Shown here: piece by piece, positions 53,949 through 62,261 of the stretch
Layout: each line of letters opens with the position of its first letter
How positions within the stretch are numbered: the first letter of the stretch is position 1
NCBI GenBank assembly: GCA_045133615.1
Contig: JBGUUQ010000069.1
Span: 1 to 64,000, forward strand
Length of the DNA stretch: 64,000 bases
Direction of reading: 5' to 3'
Source of the DNA: M3 sp045133615
Lineage (GTDB): Bacteria; Bacteroidota; Bacteroidia; Bacteroidales; Muribaculaceae
Translations under genes and position numbers: made by a program
The notes under the pieces: model-generated
Seen by the model: only the letters and a program-made list of their open reading frames with translations
The model's database searches: none
What the model was told of the DNA's origin: nothing

Positions 53949-55514
53949 ATGGGATCTAACAACACAAGGCTTTCAGCGCGACAGAAGATGATAAACCTCA
54001 TGTATATCGTCCTCACAGCCATGCTTGCCCTCAACGTATCGTCCGACGTGCTCAACGGATTCCGTCAAGTCGAAGACGGTCTGACACGCTCCAACGACAA
54101 CGCCGCGCAACGCAACGACGCCCTCTATCGCCGCCTTGAAGAATTTAACGAACAAAACCCCGATAAAGGCGGTATCTGGTACGACAAAGCCACCGAAGTG
54201 CGCCGCATCACAGCCGACCTTTATTCACTCATCGACTCCCTTAAAATCGAAATCGTAAAAAAAGCCGACGGTGACGATGCCGACATCGACGACATCCAAC
54301 ATCAGGACGACCTCGAATCCGCCGGAGTCGTAATGCTCTCCCCCGGTAAGAAAAACGGCGAAAAACTGCGTAAATCCATCGACTCATACCGCGAATACAT
54401 ATCCGCGCTCATGACCGACACCATCAAACGCAGCATCGTGGCGGAAGCTCTATCCACCAAGCCGCAATTCAATGCCAAGACCATCAGCAATGCCAATTGG
54501 GAAGAGACAATGTTCGACAACAAACCCGTCGTAGCCGCCGTAACCCTTCTCACTAAGTTGCAGAGCGACGTACGCTATGCCGAAGGCGAAGCCCTCTCCA
54601 CATTGCTCACCAACGTAGACCTCGGCGATGTTCGTGTCAACAAGCTCAACGCATTCGTCATCCCCACCTCGCGCAACGTAATGCAAGGCAGCAAATACTC
54701 CGCCAACATTGTCCTCGCGGCAGTCGACACCACACAGCGCCCCGTCATCTACATCAACAACAACAAGCTCGACAACGACCTCGGTCTGTATGAATTCATA
54801 GCCTCCAAGACCGGTACATACGACTACTCCGGCTATCTCGAAGTTCCCCACGGCGATGGTACTGTCACCCGCCACGACTTCTCATCATCCTACACCGTAA
54901 TAGAGCCTACCGCCACCATCTCCGCAACGATGATGAACGTACTCTACGCCGGCATCGACAACCCGATGAGCATCTCCGTTCCCGGAGTGCCCAACTCTGC
55001 CATCTCCGCATCGATGACCAACGGTACACTCACCCGCAAAGGCGACCTCTGGCAGGCACATCCCGCCAAAGTAGGCACCGAAGCAGTCATCACCGTTACC
55101 GCCAATATCGACGGCCGTCAACAGACCGTCGCCACCACATCGTTCCGCGTACGCAAATTGCCCGACCCCACACCCTACATCGCCTACACCGACGACAAAG
55201 GCAATCCCGAACGCTACAAAGGCTCACGTCCATTCCCCAAGACGCGACTCCTTCAAGCCAACGGCATAGAAGCAGCCATCGACGACGACCTGCTCAACGT
55301 GCAATATCGCGTACTCAGCTTCGAGACCGTATTTTTCGACTCGATGGGCAACGCCATCCCCGAAGTATCGCAGGGAGCCAACTTCTCGCAGCGACAGAAA
55401 GACTCATTCCGCCGACTATCGAGAGGCAAACGCTTCTACATATCCCGCGTCCGCGCTGTCGGTCCCGACGGCATCGAGCGCGACCTCGCTCCTATGGAAG
55501 TTATCGTAAACTAA
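53949..55514 (+). CDS. gldM: GldM/PorM inner-membrane-anchored periplasmic protein
   Basis: This 521-residue protein has a short cytoplasmic start and one membrane helix (NLMYIVLTAMLALNVSSDVL). Four periplasmic domains follow and transmit motor torque to the GldK/N ring. The N-terminal helical domain (RQVEDGLTRSNDNAAQRNDA) and C-terminal domains with YAGIDNPMSISVPGVPNS are recognisable. Length matches the family. It sits 27 nt after gldL. Confidence 0.96.
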   Translation: MGSNNTRLSARQKMINLMYIVLTAMLALNVSSDVLNGFRQVEDGLTRSNDNAAQRNDALYRRLEEFNEQNPDKGGIWYDKATEVRRITADLYSLIDSLKIEIVKKADGDDADIDDIQHQDDLESAGVVMLSPGKKNGEKLRKSIDSYREYISALMTDTIKRSIVAEALSTKPQFNAKTISNANWEETMFDNKPVVAAVTLLTKLQSDVRYAEGEALSTLLTNVDLGDVRVNKLNAFVIPTSRNVMQGSKYSANIVLAAVDTTQRPVIYINNNKLDNDLGLYEFIASKTGTYDYSGYLEVPHGDGTVTRHDFSSSYTVIEPTATISATMMNVLYAGIDNPMSISVPGVPNSAISASMTNGTLTRKGDLWQAHPAKVGTEAVITVTANIDGRQQTVATTSFRVRKLPDPTPYIAYTDDKGNPERYKGSRPFPKTRLLQANGIEAAIDDDLLNVQYRVLSFETVFFDSMGNAIPEVSQGANFSQRQKDSFRRLSRGKRFYISRVRAVGPDGIERDLAPMEVIVN

Positions 55515-55545
55515 TCAGCATACATAAACGTATATCTCTATACAC

Positions 55546-56673
55546 ATGATGAAATCATTCGGAAAATATATCATTCTCGCCTTCGTGGCATTCGGCGTGG
55601 CATCTTCCGCCATTGCTCAAGACTCCTCAAGCAGCAGCGTAGTGCGTCGCCGCACCGCCGACGACCGTAAAAAGCAACAGCAAGACGGCACACAAATCAC
55701 CCAACGCATGCAAGCTTTCTACGAAGAGCAGCCGACATCCGAAGCCGACCTCTCTTGGATGCGAGTAATTTATCGCGAACTCGACCTCAACCAAGTCAAA
55801 AACGCTCCGCTCTACTTCCCCGAAGAGCCTACCGAAGATGGTGAGAACCTTTTCCGTATCATCATGCGACTCCTCGCTTCCAACTCCGTATCGGCCTACG
55901 AATACCTCGACGGACGAGAAGTATTCACCGATGCATACCGCATCAAAGTGAAAGACATGCTCGACCGCTTCCACATCCTCTACTCCGAAGCAAAAGGCTC
56001 CACCGAAAAAAATCCGAAATTCATCATCGAAGAGAGCGACGTTCCTTGCAACGAAGTCCTCAGTTATTATATCCTCGAACGTTGGCAAATGGACTCCCGC
56101 AGCAATCGCATGCGCACCATCGTTGAAGCCATCTGCCCCGTACTCCATCGTTCAGGCGACTTCGGCGGAGAAGCCATCAAATACCCCATGTTCTGGATTA
56201 AATTCGATGCCCTTCGCCCCTACCTCACACAGCAATCCATTTTCGTCGACGACGACAACAACCTCGCCAAATACACCTACGACGACTTCTTCCAACTCGC
56301 AATGTATGAAGGCGACATCTACAAGACTCGCAATCTTCGCAACAAGTCGATGATGCAACTCTACCCCGACCCCGACGACCGCAAACGCGCTCAAGACAGC
56401 ATCCAGACTCGACTCACCACATTTGAAGACAAAATGTGGGTACCCACACGCGAAGAAATTATCGCCGCACGTGAAGCTCGCGAACAAGCCGCTGCTCTTG
56501 CAGCCGGCGACTCCACATCGATTGCCACTCGCGACGACAAAGCCGTGGAAAAGAAGCGCAACGTCCGCTCCACCAAGCGCAGTAGCAAGCAGAAAGACAA
56601 AAAGCCCAAAGTAGAAAGCAGCAAGTCCGACACACCGAAAAGCGCAACACGTTCCGTGCGTCGACGCAAATAA
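55546..56673 (+). CDS. gldN: GldN/PorN periplasmic protein
   Basis: This 375-residue protein has a signal peptide (YIILAFVAFGVASSAIAQ). The GldN core includes SWMRVIYRELDLNQVKNAPL and ILERWQMDSRSNRMRTIVEA. It forms the T9SS ring with GldK. The last 60 residues are a basic, Lys/Ser/Arg-rich, low-complexity tail (EKKRNVRSTKRSSKQKDKKP and beyond), longer than I expect for the family. It ends the T9SS operon, 31 nt after gldM. Confidence 0.94.
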   Translation: MMKSFGKYIILAFVAFGVASSAIAQDSSSSSVVRRRTADDRKKQQQDGTQITQRMQAFYEEQPTSEADLSWMRVIYRELDLNQVKNAPLYFPEEPTEDGENLFRIIMRLLASNSVSAYEYLDGREVFTDAYRIKVKDMLDRFHILYSEAKGSTEKNPKFIIEESDVPCNEVLSYYILERWQMDSRSNRMRTIVEAICPVLHRSGDFGGEAIKYPMFWIKFDALRPYLTQQSIFVDDDNNLAKYTYDDFFQLAMYEGDIYKTRNLRNKSMMQLYPDPDDRKRAQDSIQTRLTTFEDKMWVPTREEIIAAREAREQAAALAAGDSTSIATRDDKAVEKKRNVRSTKRSSKQKDKKPKVESSKSDTPKSATRSVRRRK

Positions 56674-56700
56674 AATATCACCCGTTAACTCTCCCGCGCC

Positions 56701-57336
56701 ATGAACGATAGCAACTTCGTCATCACCATCGGTCGCCAATTCGGTTCCGGAGGACGTGAACTCGGCAAACTTCTTGCCGAAACACTCGGCATCGACTACT
56801 ACGACCGTCGTCTTCTCGGAGAAGCCGCCAAACAATCAGGCGTCAACCCCGAATTTTTCGAACGTTCCGACGAACGCGCTCCCTCGTTCCTTTCCGGACT
56901 TTTCTCATTCAGCTACGGCTACAGCTCCTTTCACTGCTACAACGGCTCATCAGCCATTTCCGACGACAGCATCTATCGGGCACAAAGCGACGTGATTCGC
57001 GCCATCGCAGCCAAAGGTTCATGCGTAATCGTTGGCCGGAGTGCCGACTACATCCTCCGCGACCATCCGCGATGCCTCAACATCTTCGTCCACGCATCCA
57101 TGGACGACCGCATCGCCCGCATCATGCGCCGCGGCGACAAGACCACGCCCGAACAAGCTCGCGCCATAGCCGAAAAGACCAACAAGCTCCGCGCCGCCTA
57201 CTACAACTTCTACACCGACAAGACATGGGGCGATGCCGCATCCTACGACCTCACCATCAACTCATCACTCCTCTCCATGCCACAAATAGTCGCACTCATC
57301 ACCGACTATCTACGCGCCCGCTTCAACATTAAATAA
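56701..57336 (+). CDS. cytidylate kinase-like protein
   Basis: This 211-residue P-loop kinase relative has FVITIGRQFGSGGRELGKLL (GRxFGSGGR-type loop). Middle blocks are CVIVGRSADYILRDHPRCLN and RRGDKTTPEQARAIAEKTNK, which is the Cytidylate_kin2 pattern. Such proteins usually lie next to or within larger operons in Bacteroidetes, and their substrate is not established. It follows gldN by 27 nt and precedes the unknown gene at 57344 by 7 nt. Confidence 0.88.
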   Translation: MNDSNFVITIGRQFGSGGRELGKLLAETLGIDYYDRRLLGEAAKQSGVNPEFFERSDERAPSFLSGLFSFSYGYSSFHCYNGSSAISDDSIYRAQSDVIRAIAAKGSCVIVGRSADYILRDHPRCLNIFVHASMDDRIARIMRRGDKTTPEQARAIAEKTNKLRAAYYNFYTDKTWGDAASYDLTINSSLLSMPQIVALITDYLRARFNIK

Positions 57337-57343
57337 AAATGTT

Positions 57344-57865
57344 ATGCGAGAATTACAACAAGTAAAATGGCAGAAATATCCAATCGGGACTGCTCGTGCA
57401 ACAACTTTCGAAGGCGAACCTTGGGTTGATGCAATATTTGAAGCTGAAACACTCAATGAAGTTGTCGCTATCATCGAAAAACGATTCAACAATCGCATAC
57501 AATTCAAGAAAAATTGTGGATATTTCATAGAAGAACAAGAACCCCTGTCATGGGAAGAGCGATTCGGACTCCTATACATCTTCGATTGCGTATTCACCCC
57601 CATCTACCGTTTATTCATCACAGAGGAAATATTGAAACCCGCCGGCATCACAAATCCCATCCAAGAGCCTTTCGACACTCTTTGGTCTTTTTGTGCTCGA
57701 CTCACCAAACAAGGCAATATGCTCCTATATACATCTTTTCCTCCCGCACATCCCGACAGCGATAGCGAGACCGCCGGAGTCATAATCGATTGCAAAAGCC
57801 ACCGACAGAGCGAATTTTTTGATTGCAGCGGACAATCATTCTTCAACATCCTCCGCAACAATTAA
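57344..57865 (+). CDS. protein of unknown function at the start of the second accessory block
   Basis: This 173-residue protein has no signal peptide or membrane helix and belongs to no family I recognise. It is mixed alpha/beta in appearance: WVDAIFEAETLNEVVAIIEK, then SWEERFGLLYIFDCVFTPIY. It begins 7 nt after the cytidylate kinase-like gene and is likely read through from it. It is AT-richer than the T9SS operon. It lies next to, but ends 631 nt before, the ubiquitin-like cassette. Confidence 0.62.
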   Translation: MRELQQVKWQKYPIGTARATTFEGEPWVDAIFEAETLNEVVAIIEKRFNNRIQFKKNCGYFIEEQEPLSWEERFGLLYIFDCVFTPIYRLFITEEILKPAGITNPIQEPFDTLWSFCARLTKQGNMLLYTSFPPAHPDSDSETAGVIIDCKSHRQSEFFDCSGQSFFNILRNN

Positions 57866-57924
57866 ACCAAACTCTTGCTTAATGTTATCGTTTGTAGTAA
57901 TGCTTATTTAAGAATAGTCAACTT

Positions 57925-58314
57925 TCATCCGCAAATAAAGCCCTGCTTACCATACTTTCTGACTATTTTGTATGGACATTTTTCGCCGATAAAACAATCT
58001 AATACAGTCTTAAAACACTCTCGCACATCCGAAAAATCAGCATTCACAATATCAGCATATTCCCCCATAGATTCACTTATCTCGTTGGGCAATTGCGACA
58101 TCGTCACTTTCAACTTTTGAGACAACTTAAAAGCATCCTCTTTGCTTACTATTGCAGAAACACTGCAATTATATTCCGGTCTCTCATAGTCAATATGTTC
58201 TATTGTCACCACCATACACATAGAAGCATCAAAACCCACATATAGATCTTCTACGGCAGGTTGATCCTCATCAGAACTCATTATATGACAAGATGTCCAC
58301 AGTTTATGTAACAT
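57925..58314 (-). CDS. small protein of unknown function on the opposite strand
   Basis: This 129-residue soluble protein has no recognised domain. A perfect minus-strand -7 box (58340-58347) lies 26 nt before its start, supporting expression. The first half appears to be a beta-sheet (DLYVGFDASMCMVVTIEHID) and the second helical (AFKLSQKLKVTMSQLPNEIS). It contains six cysteines. It is AT-rich and convergent with the gene at 57344. It could be an accessory or immunity-like gene; this is speculation. Confidence 0.62.
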   Translation of the reverse strand: MLHKLWTSCHIMSSDEDQPAVEDLYVGFDASMCMVVTIEHIDYERPEYNCSVSAIVSKEDAFKLSQKLKVTMSQLPNEISESMGEYADIVNADFSDVRECFKTVLDCFIGEKCPYKIVRKYGKQGFICG

Positions 58315-58339
58315 GGCTGTTTCTTCTTACTTCAATGCA

Positions 58340-58347
58340 CAAATATA
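58340..58347 (-). promoter_or_regulatory. -7 box for the minus-strand unknown gene
   Basis: TATATTTG on the minus strand (CAAATATA on +), a perfect TAnnTTTG match 26 nt from the start codon. Confidence 0.6.
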
Positions 58348-58453
58348 ACGCTTTTTACACCCCAAAAAAGAACCACTAAAAGATTATACGACTTTTGCTA
58401 TCATATATTAACAAACATTAACGGGAGGGGGCATTTTCTATTGATTAAATTCA

Positions 58454-58461
58454 TAATTTTG
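58454..58461 (+). promoter_or_regulatory. -7 box of the ubiquitin-like cassette
   Basis: TAATTTTG is a perfect TAnnTTTG match 34 nt before the ATG of the E2-like gene. It implies that the cassette has its own transcript. Confidence 0.65.
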
Positions 58462-58495
58462 CAGTATAAACCCTATTAATTACAATCATATAATC

Positions 58496-59305
58496 ATGAA
58501 CACAGTTTACAATCATTCGCAACAAGTATTGGCAATCCCTACCGGATGTCTTGCCATTGACCCCGCCAAACTAAAACGCAAACAAGTTGCCGAAGATCTT
58601 CGTGCAGGCAAACCGCTTAAACTCGGACAATCGGGCGACGTTACCGGCAAAGAGCAAACAAAACTCGTCACTCAAGACGGAAAACTTGCCATCGACCCCG
58701 CCAAACTAAAACGCAAACAAGTTGCCGAAGATCTTCGCGCAGGCAAACCGCTCAAACTCGGACAATCGGGCGATGTTACCGGCAAAGAGCAAACAAAACT
58801 CGTCACCCAAGACGGAAAACTCGCCGCTCAATGGTACGACTACGACAAAGAACTTCTCGAAGACGAAATCGCAGCCATGAACGAATGTTTCCCTCAATTT
58901 CATCTTGAAAAAATCGAAGACCCAAGCAGCCGTTGGAACAATTGCCTTTGTTGGGTAGGCACACTCAAACCCGGCATATTCGAAAACACCGTGTGGGAAG
59001 TGATGGCAATATATACTCCCAATCATCCCCAAGCGCGAATGGGAGGCTCGGTATGCGTATATCTTTTAGACCCGACCATCGAAAACGTCAAAGAGGTTCT
59101 CGGCTACTATCCACATCACCTGATTCCCGACCAAGAAGGAGGAAAATACCTATGCACAACACGTGCAGAAGATATGTCCAACGGTGATTACGTCACATCT
59201 GCCGTTCAGACCCTCACATGGGCTGTGAAATGGCTCACCGCATTCGAACTCGTTTGCACAGGCGACCTCAGTGAAGATTTATTCAACGCTCCAGTAGGCA
59301 TTTAA
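58496..59305 (+). CDS. E2-like protein with two tandem 45-residue repeats
   Basis: This 269-residue cytoplasmic protein starts the ubiquitin-like cassette. Residues 19-63 and 64-108 are identical 45-residue copies beginning LAIDPAKLKRKQVAEDLRAG. From 109 on comes a domain with the layout of prokaryotic E2-like proteins: WEVMAIYTPNHP, GGSVCVYLLDP, YYPHHLIP (H207, H208), KYLCTTRA (candidate catalytic C220) and then TLTWAVKWLTAFELV. The His-x12-Cys arrangement and following Trp-rich helix fit E2-type conjugation folds. It is followed 1 nt later by the JAB gene. Conjugation activity is inferred. The repeat is too short for a full beta-grasp ubiquitin-like domain. Confidence 0.72.
   Translation: MNTVYNHSQQVLAIPTGCLAIDPAKLKRKQVAEDLRAGKPLKLGQSGDVTGKEQTKLVTQDGKLAIDPAKLKRKQVAEDLRAGKPLKLGQSGDVTGKEQTKLVTQDGKLAAQWYDYDKELLEDEIAAMNECFPQFHLEKIEDPSSRWNNCLCWVGTLKPGIFENTVWEVMAIYTPNHPQARMGGSVCVYLLDPTIENVKEVLGYYPHHLIPDQEGGKYLCTTRAEDMSNGDYVTSAVQTLTWAVKWLTAFELVCTGDLSEDLFNAPVGI
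58550..58819 (+). repeat. two tandem 135-bp coding repeats
   Basis: Copies 58550-58684 and 58685-58819 differ at five positions, all synonymous third-codon changes (Ile, Arg, Leu, Asp and Thr codons). Both encode the same 45 residues in frame. Confidence 0.95.
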
Positions 59306-59306
59306 G

Positions 59307-60098
59307 ATGGAAACCGACACCAACTACGTAATATTCTCCCAACGCGCATTCAACGCCATTGTTACCGAAACCATCGACAAGCACCCCGTTGAAACCGGAG
59401 GAATCCTTATCGGCTATATCCTCGACAACGGTGCATGGGTTGTGGTCGAGAACATTCCTCCGGGCTACAGGACCATCCACCAACGGGCATACTTCGAATA
59501 TGATGCGGAGTTTGTCAACTATCTGTCAAATGTAGTCGCACTCCAATACAAAGGCAATCTGCAAGTTCTCGGACTGTGGCATCGGCATCCGGGCAGCATG
59601 GATGTATTCTCTTCCACCGACGACGAAACCAACCTCAAATTTGCCCGCGACCGCCGATGCGGTTCAATTTCGGCACTGGTCAACTGCGACCCGAGAATGA
59701 GATTGACCATGTATCACGTGTCACAGCGCGGACAATATGAAGAAATCGAATGGTATGTCGACGACGGAGAAACAATTCCCGACGACTTCCTTGAATTGTG
59801 GTACACAGACCCCGAAAAACTGCCCACATTCGACCGACACGGCATCATCGACCCCGACCGACAACCATTGCCACCTCCCCTGCCCGAAGAAACCGGTCGA
59901 CCGCAAGCTCCTGCCGAAGTTGCCGAATCGCAAAGACAGGATAGACCGCAATCGGACGAAAAATACACTTTCTCCGATGCCATTACAGACATTAAAGATG
60001 TTATACGAAAATTGTTAAACAAAAACGATGAAAACAACCTCGACGATTCGCCGACGACACCCCCATGCGATGATACCGACGGTAATAACCGCCAATAA
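59307..60098 (+). CDS. JAB/JAMM (MPN) metalloprotease
   Basis: This 263-residue protein has a complete JAMM zinc motif: E29 in HPVETGGILIG, then H92-R-H94-x7-S102-x2-D105 in WHRHPGSMDVFSSTDD. Enzymes of this type cut isopeptide or peptide bonds at ubiquitin-like modifiers, or trim their C-termini. After the domain (about 1-150) comes a proline-rich linker (DRQPLPPPLPEETGRP) and a small amphipathic helix (FSDAITDIKDVIRKLLNKN). There is no signal peptide. The start lies 1 nt after the E2-like stop, and the 3' end overlaps the E1-like gene. Confidence 0.9.
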   Translation: METDTNYVIFSQRAFNAIVTETIDKHPVETGGILIGYILDNGAWVVVENIPPGYRTIHQRAYFEYDAEFVNYLSNVVALQYKGNLQVLGLWHRHPGSMDVFSSTDDETNLKFARDRRCGSISALVNCDPRMRLTMYHVSQRGQYEEIEWYVDDGETIPDDFLELWYTDPEKLPTFDRHGIIDPDRQPLPPPLPEETGRPQAPAEVAESQRQDRPQSDEKYTFSDAITDIKDVIRKLLNKNDENNLDDSPTTPPCDDTDGNNRQ

Positions 60099-61332
60099 CG
60101 AATACTACGGAGCGTTGAGAGGATACTACGTCCCCGAAACACAATACTACAACATTATCCCCTATGATGCTCACATTGACGACAATCGCATCCGCAACAT
60201 CGGAGTCATACTGCCGACCAATCCGTTCAAAGAAACTGGGTTGGAAGATGCCATAGCCAACGGCGACTATGCAAAGTCTGACCGCAAAGGTGCTCAAGCT
60301 CTCATCAAACGCTCTTCTCAAGCCGAAATAACTCCCGATACTTGGTCGGAATTTCTACTAAAAATCCATTCCGCAGTCCCTGACATCGACCTTTGCGATT
60401 GTCTCATCGGCTATCGCGATGAGGGCGAGTTACATCTTGTTCAATGTTTTTGCACACCCGATTGCCAACCGGTAATCACCCGGGTGAAAGTAGAGCCTTA
60501 TTCACTCAAACTCGACCTTTTTTCTCGCAACACCGGTATTCTCGAATCCGATATAATGCTACACAAAAGAGCAATGTTTATCGGATGTGGATCTGTTGGC
60601 AGTCTTGTTGCAGTGGAACTTGCCAAAGCCGGTGTCGGACATTTCATGCTCGTCGACAACGATATTTTCGGCTACCATAACATCTGCCGACATCAATGCG
60701 GCATCTACGATGTGGGACGATACAAAACCGACGCATTGGCAGACCGCATTTTGCAAATCAATCCTTATGCGCAGATTGAGAAATACAATCTTGCCATACA
60801 AGATGTGGATCGTGATGACTTCATGAAGTTCTGCAACGAAGACACGATTATCGTCGGAGGTGCCGATAATCGCGAAGGCGACCTCTACGCTTGTAACCTC
60901 GGCATCAAAGCTGGAGCGGCTTTCGTCTCGATAGGCTGTTGGGAACGTGCATTTGCCGGCGAAATATTCTATTGTCTCCCCTCCGGCACTCCCACCTACA
61001 GCGACTTCTTGGAGGTTACCGGATATGTGTCCGGACGTGTCACCCAAAACCGACGCTTCTACACATCCGAAGAAGACCTCGAAAAAGTCAGTTTCGAGCC
61101 GGGAATATCTGCCGATGTAAACTTTGTGACAATCGTAGGCGTAAAACTCATCCTCGACCTACTCAATCGCGATAATGCCGGCTACACCCAACGTCTGCTT
61201 CCGCATCTTACGCAGTACACCCTTGTGTGCAACACCAACAACACTGCCATCGGAGGCGAACAAGCCGAGATATTCTCATATCCGTTGCAAGTCACAACAA
61301 GCATAGAAGTACCTTACGCTAACGAACAATAA
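60028..61332 (+). CDS. ThiF/E1-like adenylating enzyme
   Basis: This 434-residue cytoplasmic protein activates a modifier by adenylation, by analogy with ThiF, MoeB and E1. Residues 1-175 are an extra N-terminal domain. The Rossmann domain follows: MFIGCGSVGSLVAVELAKAG (G186/G188/G191), LVDND (D210), NICRHQCG (R221) and VGRYKTDALADRI (K233), the usual ATP-site residues. Many relatives carry a catalytic Cys in a TPCY-type motif; here GTPTYSD has Thr323. Nearby cysteines are C304 and C316. It overlaps the JAB gene by 71 nt if started here; an ATG at 60070 gives a 29-nt overlap. Confidence 0.9.
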   Translation: MKTTSTIRRRHPHAMIPTVITANNEYYGALRGYYVPETQYYNIIPYDAHIDDNRIRNIGVILPTNPFKETGLEDAIANGDYAKSDRKGAQALIKRSSQAEITPDTWSEFLLKIHSAVPDIDLCDCLIGYRDEGELHLVQCFCTPDCQPVITRVKVEPYSLKLDLFSRNTGILESDIMLHKRAMFIGCGSVGSLVAVELAKAGVGHFMLVDNDIFGYHNICRHQCGIYDVGRYKTDALADRILQINPYAQIEKYNLAIQDVDRDDFMKFCNEDTIIVGGADNREGDLYACNLGIKAGAAFVSIGCWERAFAGEIFYCLPSGTPTYSDFLEVTGYVSGRVTQNRRFYTSEEDLEKVSFEPGISADVNFVTIVGVKLILDLLNRDNAGYTQRLLPHLTQYTLVCNTNNTAIGGEQAEIFSYPLQVTTSIEVPYANEQ

Positions 61333-61347
61333 TCCATATACACCAAA

Positions 61348-62058
61348 ATGGCAGTCGATCAATACGGACGCATCATCCGACGCGGTCCTCGTCCCGAAAT
61401 CCCCGTCTACGAAGCCCCGACATATTCTACAACTTCCTATTCCTACTCGCCGTCATTTGGGCAGCGGATGAGAAATGTATGGTACGGATTCAGCAATTTC
61501 ATCATAGGGATAGGCAACTGGTTTGCGCGAAATTTGGAAAATATCTCCACCGGTGCAACCGCAATTGTCGGCATCGGTGGTATCATCGCCTTGTTAATAT
61601 GGGTTATCACCATTTTCGCCAATGAAGGAATTTTCTTTGGAATACTCGCTATCATCGGAGCAGTCATCATGGGATATATCGGAACAATCGGTCTTGGAAT
61701 CGGAATATTCATACTCTCTTTAGCGCTCCAAATAATACGATTCATCTTTTGGAACGGTTGGACATTCCTATTGGCAATCGCCGTGACATTGACCATCGTA
61801 ATCAACAACAACAATACCCCGACTACACCTACAGAAATTTCCCCTGTGGAAACAGTCACGTCAAGCGATATGGGAACTTATCGATGCACAGCCTCTGTTC
61901 TCAATGTACGACAAACGCCATCCAAAACAGGCAAAGTAATCGGAACTCTGACGCGAAACCAACGCGCCACGGTAATCCGCACCGAGGGCAATTTTGCTGT
62001 GATAGAATTCAATGGGCAAGAAGGTTACGTCTCTCTCGACTATATGAGAAAAGAGTAG
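61348..62058 (+). CDS. membrane protein with C-terminal bacterial SH3 domain
   Basis: This 236-residue protein has a polar start with RRGPRPEIPVYEAPTYSTTS and three hydrophobic segments (about 70-92, 97-127 and 133-151). After a Thr/Pro linker comes a bacterial SH3 domain of about 60 residues (TASVLNVRQTPSKTGKVIGT and FAVIEFNGQEGYVSLDYM). Such domains often bind peptidoglycan or peptides. It begins 15 nt after the E1-like stop and precedes a terminator, so it is the last gene of the cassette. It may place the conjugation system at the inner membrane. Role inferred. Confidence 0.82.
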   Translation: MAVDQYGRIIRRGPRPEIPVYEAPTYSTTSYSYSPSFGQRMRNVWYGFSNFIIGIGNWFARNLENISTGATAIVGIGGIIALLIWVITIFANEGIFFGILAIIGAVIMGYIGTIGLGIGIFILSLALQIIRFIFWNGWTFLLAIAVTLTIVINNNNTPTTPTEISPVETVTSSDMGTYRCTASVLNVRQTPSKTGKVIGTLTRNQRATVIRTEGNFAVIEFNGQEGYVSLDYMRKE

Positions 62059-62079
62059 TATTTATAGATCATCAACGAC

Positions 62080-62117
62080 AAAAGGCTGTGTCAAACACAG
62101 CCTTTTACTTTATTGAT
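62080..62117 (+). terminator. intrinsic terminator after the ubiquitin-like cassette
   Basis: AAAAGGCTGTGT (62080-62091) pairs perfectly with ACACAGCCTTTT (62095-62106) around a CAA loop, followed by ACTTTATT. Confidence 0.9.
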
Positions 62118-62215
62118 TATTATTCGATTACACCTACGACGACATTTTTCACCTCATACCGATAATATAACTTCACTTTCAAGTCGATAAATTTCCATAT
62201 CTCATTGTGAAGTCG

Positions 62216-62223
62216 TAATTTTG
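62216..62223 (+). promoter_or_regulatory. -7 box for metG
   Basis: TAATTTTG is a perfect TAnnTTTG match 38 nt before the ATG. Confidence 0.65.
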
Positions 62224-62261
62224 CAGTACAAAATAAATTTACGCAAATTATACTTCAAAAT

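Noticed and set aside
58496..62058. CBASS type II or PRTRC identity of the E2-JAB-E1 genes
   Set aside because: No CD-NTase, effector, ParB or other PRTRC partner lies nearby; the E2, JAB and E1 genes are separate, and a membrane SH3 protein is added.
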